From NCBI GenBank assembly GCA_003134435.1, contig PLBE01000053.1:54967-118966 (forward strand): a stretch of 64,000 nucleotides of DNA, read 5' to 3'. The stretch comes from Acidobacteriaceae bacterium. GTDB lineage: Bacteria > Acidobacteriota > Terriglobia > Terriglobales > Acidobacteriaceae. Both the position numbers and the translations under genes were made by a program. The first letter of the stretch is position 1, and the number at the start of each line of letters is the position of its first letter. The notes beneath the pieces are model-generated. The model worked only from the letters and a program-made list of their open reading frames with translations. It did not search any database and had not been told where the DNA came from. Positions 9,212-17,965 of the stretch are shown one piece after another.

Positions 9212-9736
9212 GCAAAGTGAGCGGCGACACGCAACCGCGTTTTGATTCTATAGCGTTTCCACGGTTGGTGTACTTCGCCCCTGCGCCGGAGCTCGAAGCG
9301 GGAGGCTTGGCAGTTGTCGACGTCGAAAAAATAATTCTCGCGCCGCTTTTCTCGCCGCTCGGGGATGGTGGCTCGAGCCCTGATTGCGACTATGTTTACT
9401 ATTTGGTACTGGTACCCCCCTCCCCCCCTGTCTATAGGAATCATGGGGTTAGGAGGAATTTTCGGACTTGGTCTTTGAAAAATAAGGACTTATATCAAAG
9501 TATTCCGGAATAAGGAGTTAGCTCGATTCTTCGTTCAAACTCTCCCAAAATGGGAAATTTCGGCGGTTCTCGATGAGCCTTTGACCCGCTCAAGAACGAA
9601 ATGGCCACCCGCCTTTAGAATCAGGGAGTTGGACTTACTAAGTTGAGCAAAGTCAGATTTCAAAGAACTTAGGTCAAATGCAACCACGGCCACACTGGAC
9701 TGTAGATTAGCCTCTATTATATCAAGTGATGTCAAG

Positions 9737-9788
9737 GGAGCTGCTGCGGTAGTGGCTTAATTTGTTCAGCCACTACCGTTGTTGCTCC
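9737..9788. repeat. Long imperfect hairpin
   Basis: An 11-bp perfect stem, cggtagtggct (9747-9757) with agccactaccg (9768-9778), encloses a 10-nt loop. It extends after mismatches by ggagc (9737-9741) with gctcc (9784-9788). No U-run follows on either strand, so it is not a standard terminator. Confidence 0.75.
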
Positions 9789-9814
9789 GTGTGGAGTCAA
9801 GTCAGTGGCCGACG

Positions 9815-9846
9815 AAAACCCCCGCCCAAGCGGAGCTTGGACGGGG
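9815..9846 (-). terminator. Intrinsic terminator of the exopolysaccharide operon
   Basis: On the minus strand a 12-bp stem CCCCGUCCAAGC / GCUUGGGCGGGG (one G-U pair, UCC loop; 9820-9831 with 9835-9846) is followed by GUUUUC. It lies about 60 bp beyond the stop of the Rap1a-like gene (9908) and closes the long minus-strand operon. Confidence 0.8.
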
Positions 9847-9907
9847 CACCCTGAAGCGTGGCGGCAGTTAGGCTGGGCCAGTCCCCAGAACCGTTTCCCA
9901 TTTTATT

Positions 9908-10651
9908 TCAGTTAGGTCCTGTCGCGAGCACGCCAGGAGAAGTGTTCATAAATTGTTGGACTGTGTTCTCCTTCTTTATGAACTCCAGCTCGCGTGTAGC
10001 TACGATTGTGCCAACGGCTGCTTGGGCCCTGGTTACGAGCAGTACTTCCTCTGGGACCGTCTTACCGTCGTCCATATCGACCCAGCATTGTGCCGTCTCT
10101 TTCCACAGTTGAACGAGAGTCGATGTAGAAAGGTTGTTTCGTCCAGACTCATCGCTGAGCTGACTCAGTACGTTCTTAGCCCCGGTTTTGCACCTGTCAC
10201 TGATGTGGCCGCTCGCTGTCGAAGGACTTGCTGTGTTTTGGTCGGCAGCCGCAATTAGGTCGTTGCTCCAGAGGGTATTTTCCACAATTTGCCATGCGGG
10301 TTTTCCCTTATCCAGAGCGTGGCCCGCGAGGTACGTCCTCGTAGCCGTGATAACGTCGAACGGGGACTTTATCAAGGCCAGCCGGATGTTGTACTTGACC
10401 AGCTTGCCCTGTTCGTTCACTGTCTGGAATCCGTCCATGCCTTCAATGATCCCTTGGACGTAACCCATGCAATATCCAGCTTCGATGGCGTCTGACGACC
10501 TTTTGTACACGGTTTGGCCGTGTTTCTTCTCCGTTGCCGACCATGCGTTCGCGCATTCGTCGTCCAAGTCCGAAGCGGTGATGTAATGCATTTGCGCGTA
10601 TGCTATCGAGGACAAAATCAGCAAGAAGAGCATTAGTAATGGATTTTTCAT
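9908..10651 (-). CDS. Secreted protein with Rap1a/Tai-like domain
   Basis: 247 residues from ATG 10651, with AAGGAGA and AGGAG just upstream. The N-terminal signal peptide (NPLLMLFLLILSSIAYA) is followed by a region resembling the Rap1a/Tai fold: DDECANAW, then YCMGYVQGIIEGMDGF, later RTYLAGHALDKGKPAWQIVENTL. Rap1a/Tai members are periplasmic proteins with a conserved disulfide; several are immunity proteins against type VI amidase effectors, others have no known role. A second Cys pair (DRCKTG, TAQCWVD) lies in the C-terminal half, which I do not recognise. No effector gene is adjacent. It is the last gene of the exopolysaccharide operon. Confidence 0.7.
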   Translation of the reverse strand: MKNPLLMLFLLILSSIAYAQMHYITASDLDDECANAWSATEKKHGQTVYKRSSDAIEAGYCMGYVQGIIEGMDGFQTVNEQGKLVKYNIRLALIKSPFDVITATRTYLAGHALDKGKPAWQIVENTLWSNDLIAAADQNTASPSTASGHISDRCKTGAKNVLSQLSDESGRNNLSTSTLVQLWKETAQCWVDMDDGKTVPEEVLLVTRAQAAVGTIVATRELEFIKKENTVQQFMNTSPGVLATGPN

Positions 10652-10679
10652 TCTCCTGTCTCCTTGATTGGGCTTGGAC

Positions 10680-10745
10680 TTACTCGCTGTATTCCTGATG
10701 CAGCAGCAACAAGAACGTGATAATCAGGATCGCCGTCATCAGCAT
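10680..10745 (-). CDS. Possible 21-residue membrane peptide
   Basis: In the gap between the two secreted-protein genes, a minus-strand frame from ATG 10745 encodes MLMTAILIITFLLLLHQEYSE and stops at 10680. It is one hydrophobic helix with a polar tail. No good ribosome site is seen; it begins 20 bp after the preceding stop. It could be a real small membrane protein or chance. Confidence 0.3.
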   Translation of the reverse strand: MLMTAILIITFLLLLHQEYSE

Positions 10746-10765
10746 TAGCACCGTGACCGCATAGA

Positions 10766-11425
10766 CTACGGGGCATCCCGGTCGTTCTCAACGGCCAGAA
10801 GGGCGGACTTAAGCATCCTGCCTCTAGCATTGATGTTCGACAAGGCAGAACCCATGTTATAGCCGAAAGTGCTAGACGCATCTCCTCCGGTTCTGCTTCT
10901 GTAGAGATGCCAGTCGCTCCGGATTATCCGACCAGTTGAGTCGTAGGTCTTCGCAAATAGTCCCACGGTTCGGTCCGTGTAACGCACGTTTTCGTTGACC
11001 GTCGTCGCAGTCGTTGTCTGAGCATCTCCTGTAGCCGTGTAGTTCCACCGGTTACCGTATTGATCCGTGGCTGAACCGTCTGCACTAAACGTAGTCGAGC
11101 TAGCGCTCGTGTACGTGTGAGTCGTCGGCATCAGACCGCTGTAATAGCCCTCTGAAGTAGAGAAGACCATCAGATAATTACGTGCCGCCGGGTTGGGCTT
11201 GGAGGACAGACACACCCCCGGATAGTTCTTTGCGTTCTTCTTCCACCAATGGGTCACAAAGTCCGGAAACAGCGTCTCCGCTCCGTTGGACGTTGCAATC
11301 GCGGAGGATACGCTCTTCGTGCAGGGGCCGGTGTAGACTTCCTTCTTCTTGGCCCATGCGACTGAATGAATCGCCAGCAGAACTACAGCCAGGACAGGAA
11401 CGAATGACATAACGAACTTCTTCAT
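10766..11425 (-). CDS. Secreted protein of unknown function
   Basis: 219 residues from ATG 11425 with a strong AAGGAGA site 6-7 nt upstream. The signal peptide (VMSFVPVLAVVLLAIHSVAWA) is followed by YTGPCTKSVSSAIATSNG, a WWKKNAKNYPGVC segment (two Cys in total) and a Ser/Thr/Ala-rich middle (TYTSASSTTFSADGS). I do not recognise a family. It starts 15 bp after the double glycosyltransferase stop, whose stop codon lies inside this gene's leader, so it is cotranscribed with the exopolysaccharide genes. Its leader (CAAGC, then ATCAAGGAGA) is nearly repeated before the Rap1a-like gene. Confidence 0.75.
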   Translation of the reverse strand: MKKFVMSFVPVLAVVLLAIHSVAWAKKKEVYTGPCTKSVSSAIATSNGAETLFPDFVTHWWKKNAKNYPGVCLSSKPNPAARNYLMVFSTSEGYYSGLMPTTHTYTSASSTTFSADGSATDQYGNRWNYTATGDAQTTTATTVNENVRYTDRTVGLFAKTYDSTGRIIRSDWHLYRSRTGGDASSTFGYNMGSALSNINARGRMLKSALLAVENDRDAP

Positions 11426-11439
11426 AAACTTCTCCTTGA

Positions 11440-13890
11440 TTAAGCTTGGTTTGAGCGGACGGTGAGATTGTGTGCGATCTGATCACGTGGCATGTCTGCG
11501 TTCGTGCTCCAACCCAGCACGTTGTAATAGGCTTTTTCGATCGAGCGGGCGATTGCCGGCCAGAGATATTGGCCCTGTATACGCTCGCGTTCCCGGGAGG
11601 CGGACTGACGGCGAAGTTCGGGATTGTGGATGAGCAAGTCGAGCATGCGCTCCAGATCTGCCTGGTCGCCGCGATGGAAAGTGAAGCCGGCGCCATCGAC
11701 TACCTCGTTATTTTCCGGAATATCGCTGGTCAGCACGCAGACTCCGGCCGCCATGGCATCGAGAAGCGCCAGGGACAAGCCCTCAAGCTCCGATGGAAGC
11801 ACGAAGAGCGCGGCATTGGAGAGAAGCTCTTCAAGATCGCTGCCCGAGACCCAGGGAAGAAAACGGATCTGGTCAGATTCGTGACGGCGCAAGCTCTCGG
11901 CGTAGGCATCGGAGTGACTCGATCCTCCGCTCGACCCCCCAGCGAGTACGAGTTTCATGGAGCTGTTGAGGGATTCGAAGGCATTGATCAGGAGATGGCA
12001 GTTTTTTTCCGGCGAAAATCTGCCTAGAAAGAGGACGTAGTTGTCGGCGAGCAGATCCCACTCAATCAGCTTCCGGGGAACGCGCCGGGGTGTCAGAGCG
12101 GCTCCGTTCGGAACGTAGACAGTATCGCGATTGTGTTGCTGGCGGTAGTGCTGCTGCAGGGTGCGGGAGACGACCATGGTGGCATCGGGCGCGAAGACAG
12201 CCGCGGTTTCTCCCCAGCGCAGTACGCGCGAGGCCAGCCAGCCCCACTTGCCGCGCTTCCAGTCCAGGCCCTGCACGGTGACGACGGTCTTTTTGCCGGC
12301 CAGCCGGGGGAGAAAAGAGAACAATGCGGGTCCCAGGCAGTGGTAGTGGATGACATCGTAGTCTGAAGTCATGGCATGGGCCGTGCTTAGGAGCGTGTGG
12401 ACGACAGTTTCCAAATGTTTGGAGCGGATCGTCGGCAAGCGCCTTACGCACATGCCGTTGTGGGACTTCATTGGAGGAGTGAAATAGCTGCGGCAATAGA
12501 CTGTGACTTCGTGGCCCAGGCGAGCCAGTTCAAAGCCCGCTTGCTCGTAGAAGGACTCGATGCCGCTGTATTTGGAAACTACGCCCCGGCCTCCGATGAA
12601 GGCGACCCGGACGCTGCGGCGTGGGCGCGGGTTTTCGGGTGCGGCGGGGAAGGATAGAAGCTTCTGGACGGAGGTGAGACGGTAATAAAGTTCGAGCAGT
12701 TTCTCCACGTGCTGATCGGGGTCGTGGTTTGTTATTACGCGGCTGCGAGCGGCCGCACCCATCCTCTCGATCAGGTCTGGGCGGTCAAAGAGAAATCCGA
12801 TGGAATGGGCAAGCTGCTGGCGGTCTTCGTGGGCGTAAAGCAGGCCGGTGACGCCATGCTGGACGACTTCCCGGCGCGAACCCAGATCGGAAGCGATGAC
12901 AGGTCGTCCCCAGGCATAAGACTCGAGAATGGATTTACCCAAGGTCTCGTAGGCGTGGGATGGAAACACCGAGAAGGAGCAACCAGCGATGAGTTTCTGG
13001 AGTTTCTCGCCGTGGACCATGCCCGCGAATAGCACTTGGTTCAGGTTCAACTCTCGCGCCAGCGCTTCGAGGCGGGGGCGCTCGGGACCGTCTCCGGCAA
13101 TGACGAGGGGAATGTGGGGTAGACGGACCATGGCGCGCAAGAGTTCATACACGCCTTTTTCTGGAGACAGGCGTCCGAAGTAGAGCAGGTAGCCTTCATC
13201 GGGGGTGAGCAGTTTGTCGTCCGGCACAGCCTGGAAGTGGGGCAAGACCTCGATGTGCGTTGCGGGGAAACCGCCGGCGATCAGTTTGTGGCGCACGAAT
13301 TCGCTGGGCGCAAGGAACATGTCCACGCAGCGTTCGTAGGTTCGCAGAAATTTGTGGAGATAAGCTTCAGCGGCTAGAACCATCGCGCTGGAACGCGGAC
13401 CCTTATAGCAACCCCTGGTGGCGGCGTGGTGGAACGCGCCTAGACTGCAGAGTTCGCAGGGGCGTCCTTCGGCGACAAAATTGTAAGTAGGGCACAGAAT
13501 TTTGAAGTCGTTGAGGTGGTAGAGGACGGGAATTCCCTGACGCTTCAGTTCCCAAAGAATCGAGGGCGAGAGGTGGTGATAGATGCCGCGAATGTGGGCC
13601 AGATCGGGTGAAAAATCGGCGAGGCAGCGGCGCATCGCCCGGCGGGCGGAAGGGGAATAGAGGGCGTGGGCGGCCATCCCGACCTTCTTGAAGAAGCCGG
13701 CGCTCGGATCCTTGAAGTCAATTCGAGGAATGCGATAGCTGCGGCCAGCGAACGCGGGAGTCTGGCCGTGGTGCATGCTGAACAGAGCGGTTTCCTGACC
13801 GCGGTGATCCATCTGGCGGATGAGGTCGAAGAGGTACGCTTCGGTACCGCTAAACGGATAGTCGTATTTGTTGCAATACAGGATACGCAT
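11440..13890 (-). CDS. Tandem GT4 glycosyltransferase (two complete GT-B units fused)
   Basis: 816 residues from ATG 13890 (MRILYCNKYDYPFSGTEAYL); the upstream TTG at 13935 is less likely. The first GT4 unit covers about residues 1-400, with the phosphate-binding part YLLYFGRLSPEKGVYELL and the E-x7-E region YETLGKSILESYAWGRPVIAS. A second GT4 unit starts near 430 (RVAFIGGRGVVSKYSGIESFYEQ) and has YVLFLGRFSPEKNCHLLI and SELEGLSLALLDAMAAGVCVL. Each is full-size, so one polypeptide may add two sugars. Donors and acceptors are unknown. It overlaps the upstream glycosyltransferase by 41 bp. Confidence 0.88.
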   Translation of the reverse strand: MRILYCNKYDYPFSGTEAYLFDLIRQMDHRGQETALFSMHHGQTPAFAGRSYRIPRIDFKDPSAGFFKKVGMAAHALYSPSARRAMRRCLADFSPDLAHIRGIYHHLSPSILWELKRQGIPVLYHLNDFKILCPTYNFVAEGRPCELCSLGAFHHAATRGCYKGPRSSAMVLAAEAYLHKFLRTYERCVDMFLAPSEFVRHKLIAGGFPATHIEVLPHFQAVPDDKLLTPDEGYLLYFGRLSPEKGVYELLRAMVRLPHIPLVIAGDGPERPRLEALARELNLNQVLFAGMVHGEKLQKLIAGCSFSVFPSHAYETLGKSILESYAWGRPVIASDLGSRREVVQHGVTGLLYAHEDRQQLAHSIGFLFDRPDLIERMGAAARSRVITNHDPDQHVEKLLELYYRLTSVQKLLSFPAAPENPRPRRSVRVAFIGGRGVVSKYSGIESFYEQAGFELARLGHEVTVYCRSYFTPPMKSHNGMCVRRLPTIRSKHLETVVHTLLSTAHAMTSDYDVIHYHCLGPALFSFLPRLAGKKTVVTVQGLDWKRGKWGWLASRVLRWGETAAVFAPDATMVVSRTLQQHYRQQHNRDTVYVPNGAALTPRRVPRKLIEWDLLADNYVLFLGRFSPEKNCHLLINAFESLNSSMKLVLAGGSSGGSSHSDAYAESLRRHESDQIRFLPWVSGSDLEELLSNAALFVLPSELEGLSLALLDAMAAGVCVLTSDIPENNEVVDGAGFTFHRGDQADLERMLDLLIHNPELRRQSASRERERIQGQYLWPAIARSIEKAYYNVLGWSTNADMPRDQIAHNLTVRSNQA

Positions 13891-15112
13891 GGTTACCGTC
13901 CGATCGGGGGATGCGGGCCAGAAATTGCTCCGCAAAGGCGCGAAGATTACGCTGGCGATTGTAAGAAGCGGCGATGCTGGCCGCGGCCGCGCGCTGGATT
14001 CCAGTCAGGGAAGCATGGTGGTCGTGAATCCAACTGACGGCACTGACGAAATCGGGCAGAGAACCGGGTTGGTACAGAAATCCATTGTTCTGGTGGTCGA
14101 CCAGTTCGGGGATACCGGTGAGGGCGGGAGCCAACACCAGTTTTTCGTGAGCCATGGCCTCCATCAGGACTACGGGGATGCCTTCGCTTCTGCTGGTCAT
14201 GACGACCAAGTCGGCATAGCGGTAATAGCCGGGCAAGTCGCTGCGAGGCACTTGACCGATCAGGTAAACATGGCCTTGGAGGCCCAACGTCTTGATCTGG
14301 CACTGGAGAGCCGCGCGCTCCGGCCCCTCACCGACGATCCAACAAAGAAAGTCGAGACCCTGATCGCGGAGGCCGGCGCAGGCGTCGATGAGAAAGCCGT
14401 AATCCTTGACTCGATGAAGGCGCCCCACCGACAGAAGGCAGAAACGCCGGCGGTTGGGCTCGGCCGCGGGGGCGAGCGTGGGCCAGGAAAGGACGCGATC
14501 CACGCCCAGCCGTTGCAGGATGATTTTGTCTGGAGGGACTGAGGGATAGTTGTGCAGAATGTGCTGACGGTTGAAATTGGAAACCGTCATACAGAACTGG
14601 CACGCGCGCAGTTTGGTGGAGAGCAGATCCGCGCGCTGCAGCAGATCGGAGCCGTGCAGGGTGAAACTGAAACCGATGCCCAGCAGGCGGGCGGCCGTCA
14701 AGGCCATCCATGAAGCGAAATATCCGTGATGAGCGTGGATGTGTTCGACAGCGAGTGGGGCCAGTTGTTCCGCCAGCGCGGCACCCATCACCGTATGACC
14801 GAGGGTGCGAAGGCGGCGGATTGGGGAAGAGCCGCGCTCCCACAGCAGGGGCCGCAGCAGTTGCCAAAGACGGCGACGATCGGCGGCCAGGTGTCGAACG
14901 GCCCGCACCAGTTCATCATCGGAAAGGGGCTGGAAAAATAGTGTCTCTTTCCAGAACGCGCGTTCCGCCAAACTGAGGTCGTTTGGCGAGACGCGCTTAC
15001 CGCTGCAACAGATCACTTGCGCTCCGCAGCGGCGTAGTTCAGTGATTTCATCGATTACGTAGGGCTCGAGCGGCGAAGGAAACTGATTGGCGATGTAGGC
15101 GATGGTGGTCAC
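13850..15112 (-). CDS. GT4 family glycosyltransferase (exopolysaccharide assembly)
   Basis: 420 residues from GTG 15112, whose GTGA overlaps the stop of the O-antigen-ligase-like gene. The acceptor domain contains VEHIHAHHGYFASWMAL and FSFTLHGSDLLQRADLL, typical of colanic-acid-type GT4 enzymes. The donor domain has CLLSVGRLHRVKDYGFLIDAC and TSRSEGIPVVLMEAMAHEKLV, the E-x7-E nucleotide-sugar site. It acts on the cytoplasmic side to extend the lipid-linked repeat unit. Sugar specificity is not predictable. Confidence 0.88.
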   Translation of the reverse strand: MTTIAYIANQFPSPLEPYVIDEITELRRCGAQVICCSGKRVSPNDLSLAERAFWKETLFFQPLSDDELVRAVRHLAADRRRLWQLLRPLLWERGSSPIRRLRTLGHTVMGAALAEQLAPLAVEHIHAHHGYFASWMALTAARLLGIGFSFTLHGSDLLQRADLLSTKLRACQFCMTVSNFNRQHILHNYPSVPPDKIILQRLGVDRVLSWPTLAPAAEPNRRRFCLLSVGRLHRVKDYGFLIDACAGLRDQGLDFLCWIVGEGPERAALQCQIKTLGLQGHVYLIGQVPRSDLPGYYRYADLVVMTSRSEGIPVVLMEAMAHEKLVLAPALTGIPELVDHQNNGFLYQPGSLPDFVSAVSWIHDHHASLTGIQRAAAASIAASYNRQRNLRAFAEQFLARIPRSDGNHAYPVLQQIRLSV

Positions 15113-16395
15113 GCGACGGACTCCTCGGACGCGCAGAGCATCCCGGCAACCGTGAACATGAGTCCAATGACGAACTGGTACGCCATGTCGACGAAGAAAG
15201 CGTTGAACAGATAGACGCTGAGCAAGATGGGCCAGACTTTGCGGAGTTCGGCGACGGGGCGGGACTCAGCGGGAGGACCGCGCCAGGAGAGTCGGAAAAG
15301 ATTAAAGAAAAGAATCGCGTACAGAGCCAGACCGGGGGCTCCGAACTCAACCAGCAAAGCGAGGTAAGTGTTGTGCACGTAATAGGTGCGGAGGTGGTAG
15401 CCCTCCATGCGGCGGGCAAGTTCGCCGTACATGCTGAGCGGAGCCCAACCGGTCAATGGGCGTTCCTGAAACATAGCCCAGCCAGCTTGGTATACGGCCA
15501 TGCGCACGTCCACCGGCCCCCGTTCGGCGGTGCGGTCCCACAGCGCAGCTTTCAGAGAGTGGTTACTGAAGCTGAGCGCCAGGCCGGCCAGGAGTCCAGC
15601 CACCGCCAACAGGCTGCACAGCGCCAGCCGGCGTCGTTCGATCACGCGCCATCCGAGAACCATGGTGGAGACGGCGAATGAGATCCAAACTGCTCGCGTC
15701 ATGGTGGCGAGCACGGCCAGAGGCAGGACCAGCCAAAGCAACCTGACGATGTCTCTGCGCTCCTTCGCAAAGGCAAGGAGAAGAATTCCCAGGATGTTCA
15801 ACGAAACACCGTTGGCAACGGCCTGGAGGAAGGGGCCTCGGGCGCGGTCGGCGTGAAAGCCGAGGCTTTCGTCAAGAATGAAGCGTGGATAAATGAGTGC
15901 TTGGGCATTCGCGAGGAAGGCGACGGCGATGAACACGAGATAGGCCAGAGTGAGGATGACGAAGATCTCGAAGTGCCTTCGTTGGGATGGACCGCGAAAC
16001 ACGAGTACGGCGATGTGAAACAAGGTAAATGGGACGATGAACTTACTGGCGATGATGCTGTAGGCTTGCGCGTCGAAGGGCTCGCGAAGGGCGCGGAGCA
16101 GGGCGAGCGCCATGAGACTGAGCATGGGCAAGCTGAGTCCGGCAAAGAACGGGAGTTGGTCGCGCAATGCCATGGTGCGCAGAGCGACAAAGAAGAGCAG
16201 GATGCCGAAAGCGAGGCGGTCGGCGTAAAAGGAGAACAGGTCGGGTGGTCGAAACAGGAAGATGGTCATCGCGCCCAGGTAGAGCACCGAGGGAAAGGCC
16301 AAGGCCAGGTGAAGTGGGCGAAGCAGCAGGCCGGTGACGACCCAAAGCGGGGTGTCGCCGGTATCCCGGGCTAAGGCTAAGGTGCGGCTGCTCAT
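15109..16395 (-). CDS. O-antigen ligase/polymerase-like membrane protein
   Basis: 428 residues from ATG 16395, 7 bp after the sugar-phosphotransferase stop. About ten to twelve hydrophobic helices are visible (WVVTGLLLRPLHLALAFPSVLYL; IFVILTLAYLVFIAVAFLANA; LLWLVLPLAVLATMT). A large periplasmic loop contains MFQERPLTGWAP and YYVHNTYLALLVEFGAPGLALY, the Wzy/WaaL pattern with the conserved H-N-x-Y-L. It probably polymerises or ligates the lipid-linked oligosaccharide on the periplasmic face. Which of the two cannot be decided from sequence. Confidence 0.8.
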   Translation of the reverse strand: MSSRTLALARDTGDTPLWVVTGLLLRPLHLALAFPSVLYLGAMTIFLFRPPDLFSFYADRLAFGILLFFVALRTMALRDQLPFFAGLSLPMLSLMALALLRALREPFDAQAYSIIASKFIVPFTLFHIAVLVFRGPSQRRHFEIFVILTLAYLVFIAVAFLANAQALIYPRFILDESLGFHADRARGPFLQAVANGVSLNILGILLLAFAKERRDIVRLLWLVLPLAVLATMTRAVWISFAVSTMVLGWRVIERRRLALCSLLAVAGLLAGLALSFSNHSLKAALWDRTAERGPVDVRMAVYQAGWAMFQERPLTGWAPLSMYGELARRMEGYHLRTYYVHNTYLALLVEFGAPGLALYAILFFNLFRLSWRGPPAESRPVAELRKVWPILLSVYLFNAFFVDMAYQFVIGLMFTVAGMLCASEESVA

Positions 16396-16402
16396 AGCGA
16401 GG

Positions 16403-17965
16403 TCAGGCTCCTTCTGGCGCGAACAGGACGCGAAGTGTGGTCGCGAGAATGTGCAGGTCGAGCCGCAAACTCCAGTTCTCGATGTAGGTGAGATCAAGGT
16501 GCATGTTGAGTTCGAACGACGGACAGTCGCGCGCCGTAACCTGCCAGAGACCGGTGATGCCAGGCTTCACATCGAGGCGCCGGAAGTGGTGAAGTTCGTA
16601 ATGGTTGACTTCGTCAACGGGATGAGGGCGCGGTCCCACCAGACTCATCTCCCCCCGGAGCACGTTCCAGAGTTGCGGCAGTTCGTCGAGGCTGTAGCGG
16701 CGAAGCAGACGGCCGACGCGAGTGATTCTGGGGTCGTCGACGATCTTGAAGATTGGCCCTTGCCTCTGGTTGCGGGAGCGCAGGTCTTCCTTTAGTTGGG
16801 CCGAGTCGCTCACCATGGAGCGGAATTTGAAGCATCGAAAACGGCGGCCTTTGGCGCCCGTCCGTTCGGCGGCGTAGATTACCGGGCCGGGCGAATCCAA
16901 TCGTATGAGCATGGCAGCCATCGCCATGAAAGGGCTGACCAACAAGAGACCGAGCGTCGCACCGGTGAGATCGAGCAAGCGCTTCAGGAATAACGTGGCG
17001 CTCGGCGATGGCTCGCGATGTAGAGTGACGATCGGTACTTCCCCAATGCGATCAATCCCCGAGTCTGGCCAGGGGCCTTGAGGCAGATCGGGTACCGCGC
17101 GAATGTCAAGGTGGTTGCGGAATGCGGCTTCAGCGGCCTTTCGCGTCTGCTCGATTCGACCGGGAAGAGCGAGGATGACTTCGTCAATGAATTCGGCGCG
17201 CGCGAGCCATTCGAGGTCGGCGATTCGTCCCAAGACGGCTGGGGAAAGAGGTTGCTCGTCGTCCAGGAAACCGCAGACGGTGGCGCGTTGAAGAGGATCA
17301 TTGCGCAGGGCGCGGGCGATGGAGCGGGCAACCGGACCGCCGCCAATGATGAGGATCTTGCGCGCTTCGGTTTCGCACCGGCGGCGCTTCCATTCCATTT
17401 GCCTCAACCTTCGCAACAGCGCGAGGCCGGCCAGACTGCTGGCAAATATTCTGGCAGCGGCGAGGAGATGGACTCCGTCCCACGCTGCGATGAAAACGAG
17501 TCCGATCGCGAGCAGGGTTGAGCGCGCGAGTGCGGGGACGATTCCGGGGGGAGACGGATCGCCGGCGTGCTGGTAGAGACCTTCACAGAAGCCGAAGAGA
17601 GTTACCAGAACCGCAAAGACAGGTAAGAAAGCCCAAGGCAGGCCCCAAGCGGAGGAGGAAAAAGACAACGCACCGCACACGAGCATGAGAACGAAGAAGT
17701 CGGCCGCCACCAATTCCCAAAAAGTGAAGCGATCAACGGAGGATTGCGGCAGAATCGGCCGGCCTAGCCTTCGTTCCGTAGTGTGTCGAATGGTGGTTCC
17801 GTCAGCCGGGTCCACGGGATGGGTCGAGGTGGCGTTGGTTGTCGGCGCGACCCGGTAGAGTGGTTTTGCGGATGTCCCAAGAATCATGCGGGCATACCGC
17901 GAGGGAGACTCTTTGGGTAGGGTGTTCCACAGACGATTTGTGGCGCTTTCACTCATAGCATTCAC
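16403..17965 (-). CDS. Polyprenyl glycosylphosphotransferase (WbaP/WcaJ type)
   Basis: 520 residues from GTG 17965 (GTGA overlap with the preceding stop); an ATG at 17956 is the alternative. The N-terminal part holds membrane helices (FFVLMLVCGALSF, WAFLPVFAVLVTLFG) and a Rossmann-like domain (ILIIGGGPVARSIARAL). The C-terminal bacterial sugar-transferase domain is complete: RLLDLTGATLGLLLVSP, FRCFKFRSMV, GRLLRRYSLDELPQLWNVL, GEMSLVGPRP and KPGITGLWQV. It starts repeat-unit synthesis by moving a sugar phosphate onto undecaprenyl phosphate. Confidence 0.93.
   Translation of the reverse strand: MNAMSESATNRLWNTLPKESPSRYARMILGTSAKPLYRVAPTTNATSTHPVDPADGTTIRHTTERRLGRPILPQSSVDRFTFWELVAADFFVLMLVCGALSFSSSAWGLPWAFLPVFAVLVTLFGFCEGLYQHAGDPSPPGIVPALARSTLLAIGLVFIAAWDGVHLLAAARIFASSLAGLALLRRLRQMEWKRRRCETEARKILIIGGGPVARSIARALRNDPLQRATVCGFLDDEQPLSPAVLGRIADLEWLARAEFIDEVILALPGRIEQTRKAAEAAFRNHLDIRAVPDLPQGPWPDSGIDRIGEVPIVTLHREPSPSATLFLKRLLDLTGATLGLLLVSPFMAMAAMLIRLDSPGPVIYAAERTGAKGRRFRCFKFRSMVSDSAQLKEDLRSRNQRQGPIFKIVDDPRITRVGRLLRRYSLDELPQLWNVLRGEMSLVGPRPHPVDEVNHYELHHFRRLDVKPGITGLWQVTARDCPSFELNMHLDLTYIENWSLRLDLHILATTLRVLFAPEGA

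Larger units (their letters stand above)
9212..9907. other. 696-bp region without a convincing gene
   Basis: The rfbB-proximal part is GC-rich. It contains a C-rich run at about 9412-9430 (G-rich on the minus strand). From about 9440 to 9735 the sequence becomes visibly AT-richer. A minus-strand reading frame at 9535-9735 (66 codons, TTG start, no ribosome site seen) has a fairly protein-like composition but matches nothing I recognise; it could be a gene remnant. A long hairpin (9737-9788) and an intrinsic terminator (9815-9846) fill the remainder. The promoter of rfbBAC should lie at the left end. Confidence 0.6.

Noticed and set aside
9412..9430. G-quadruplex on the minus strand at the C-rich run
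   Set aside because: Only two G runs are present, separated by one base; a stable four-tract fold is not convincing.
9217..9513. 98-codon plus-strand frame upstream of rfbB
   Set aside because: Crosses the C-rich tract, no ribosome site, composition not protein-like.
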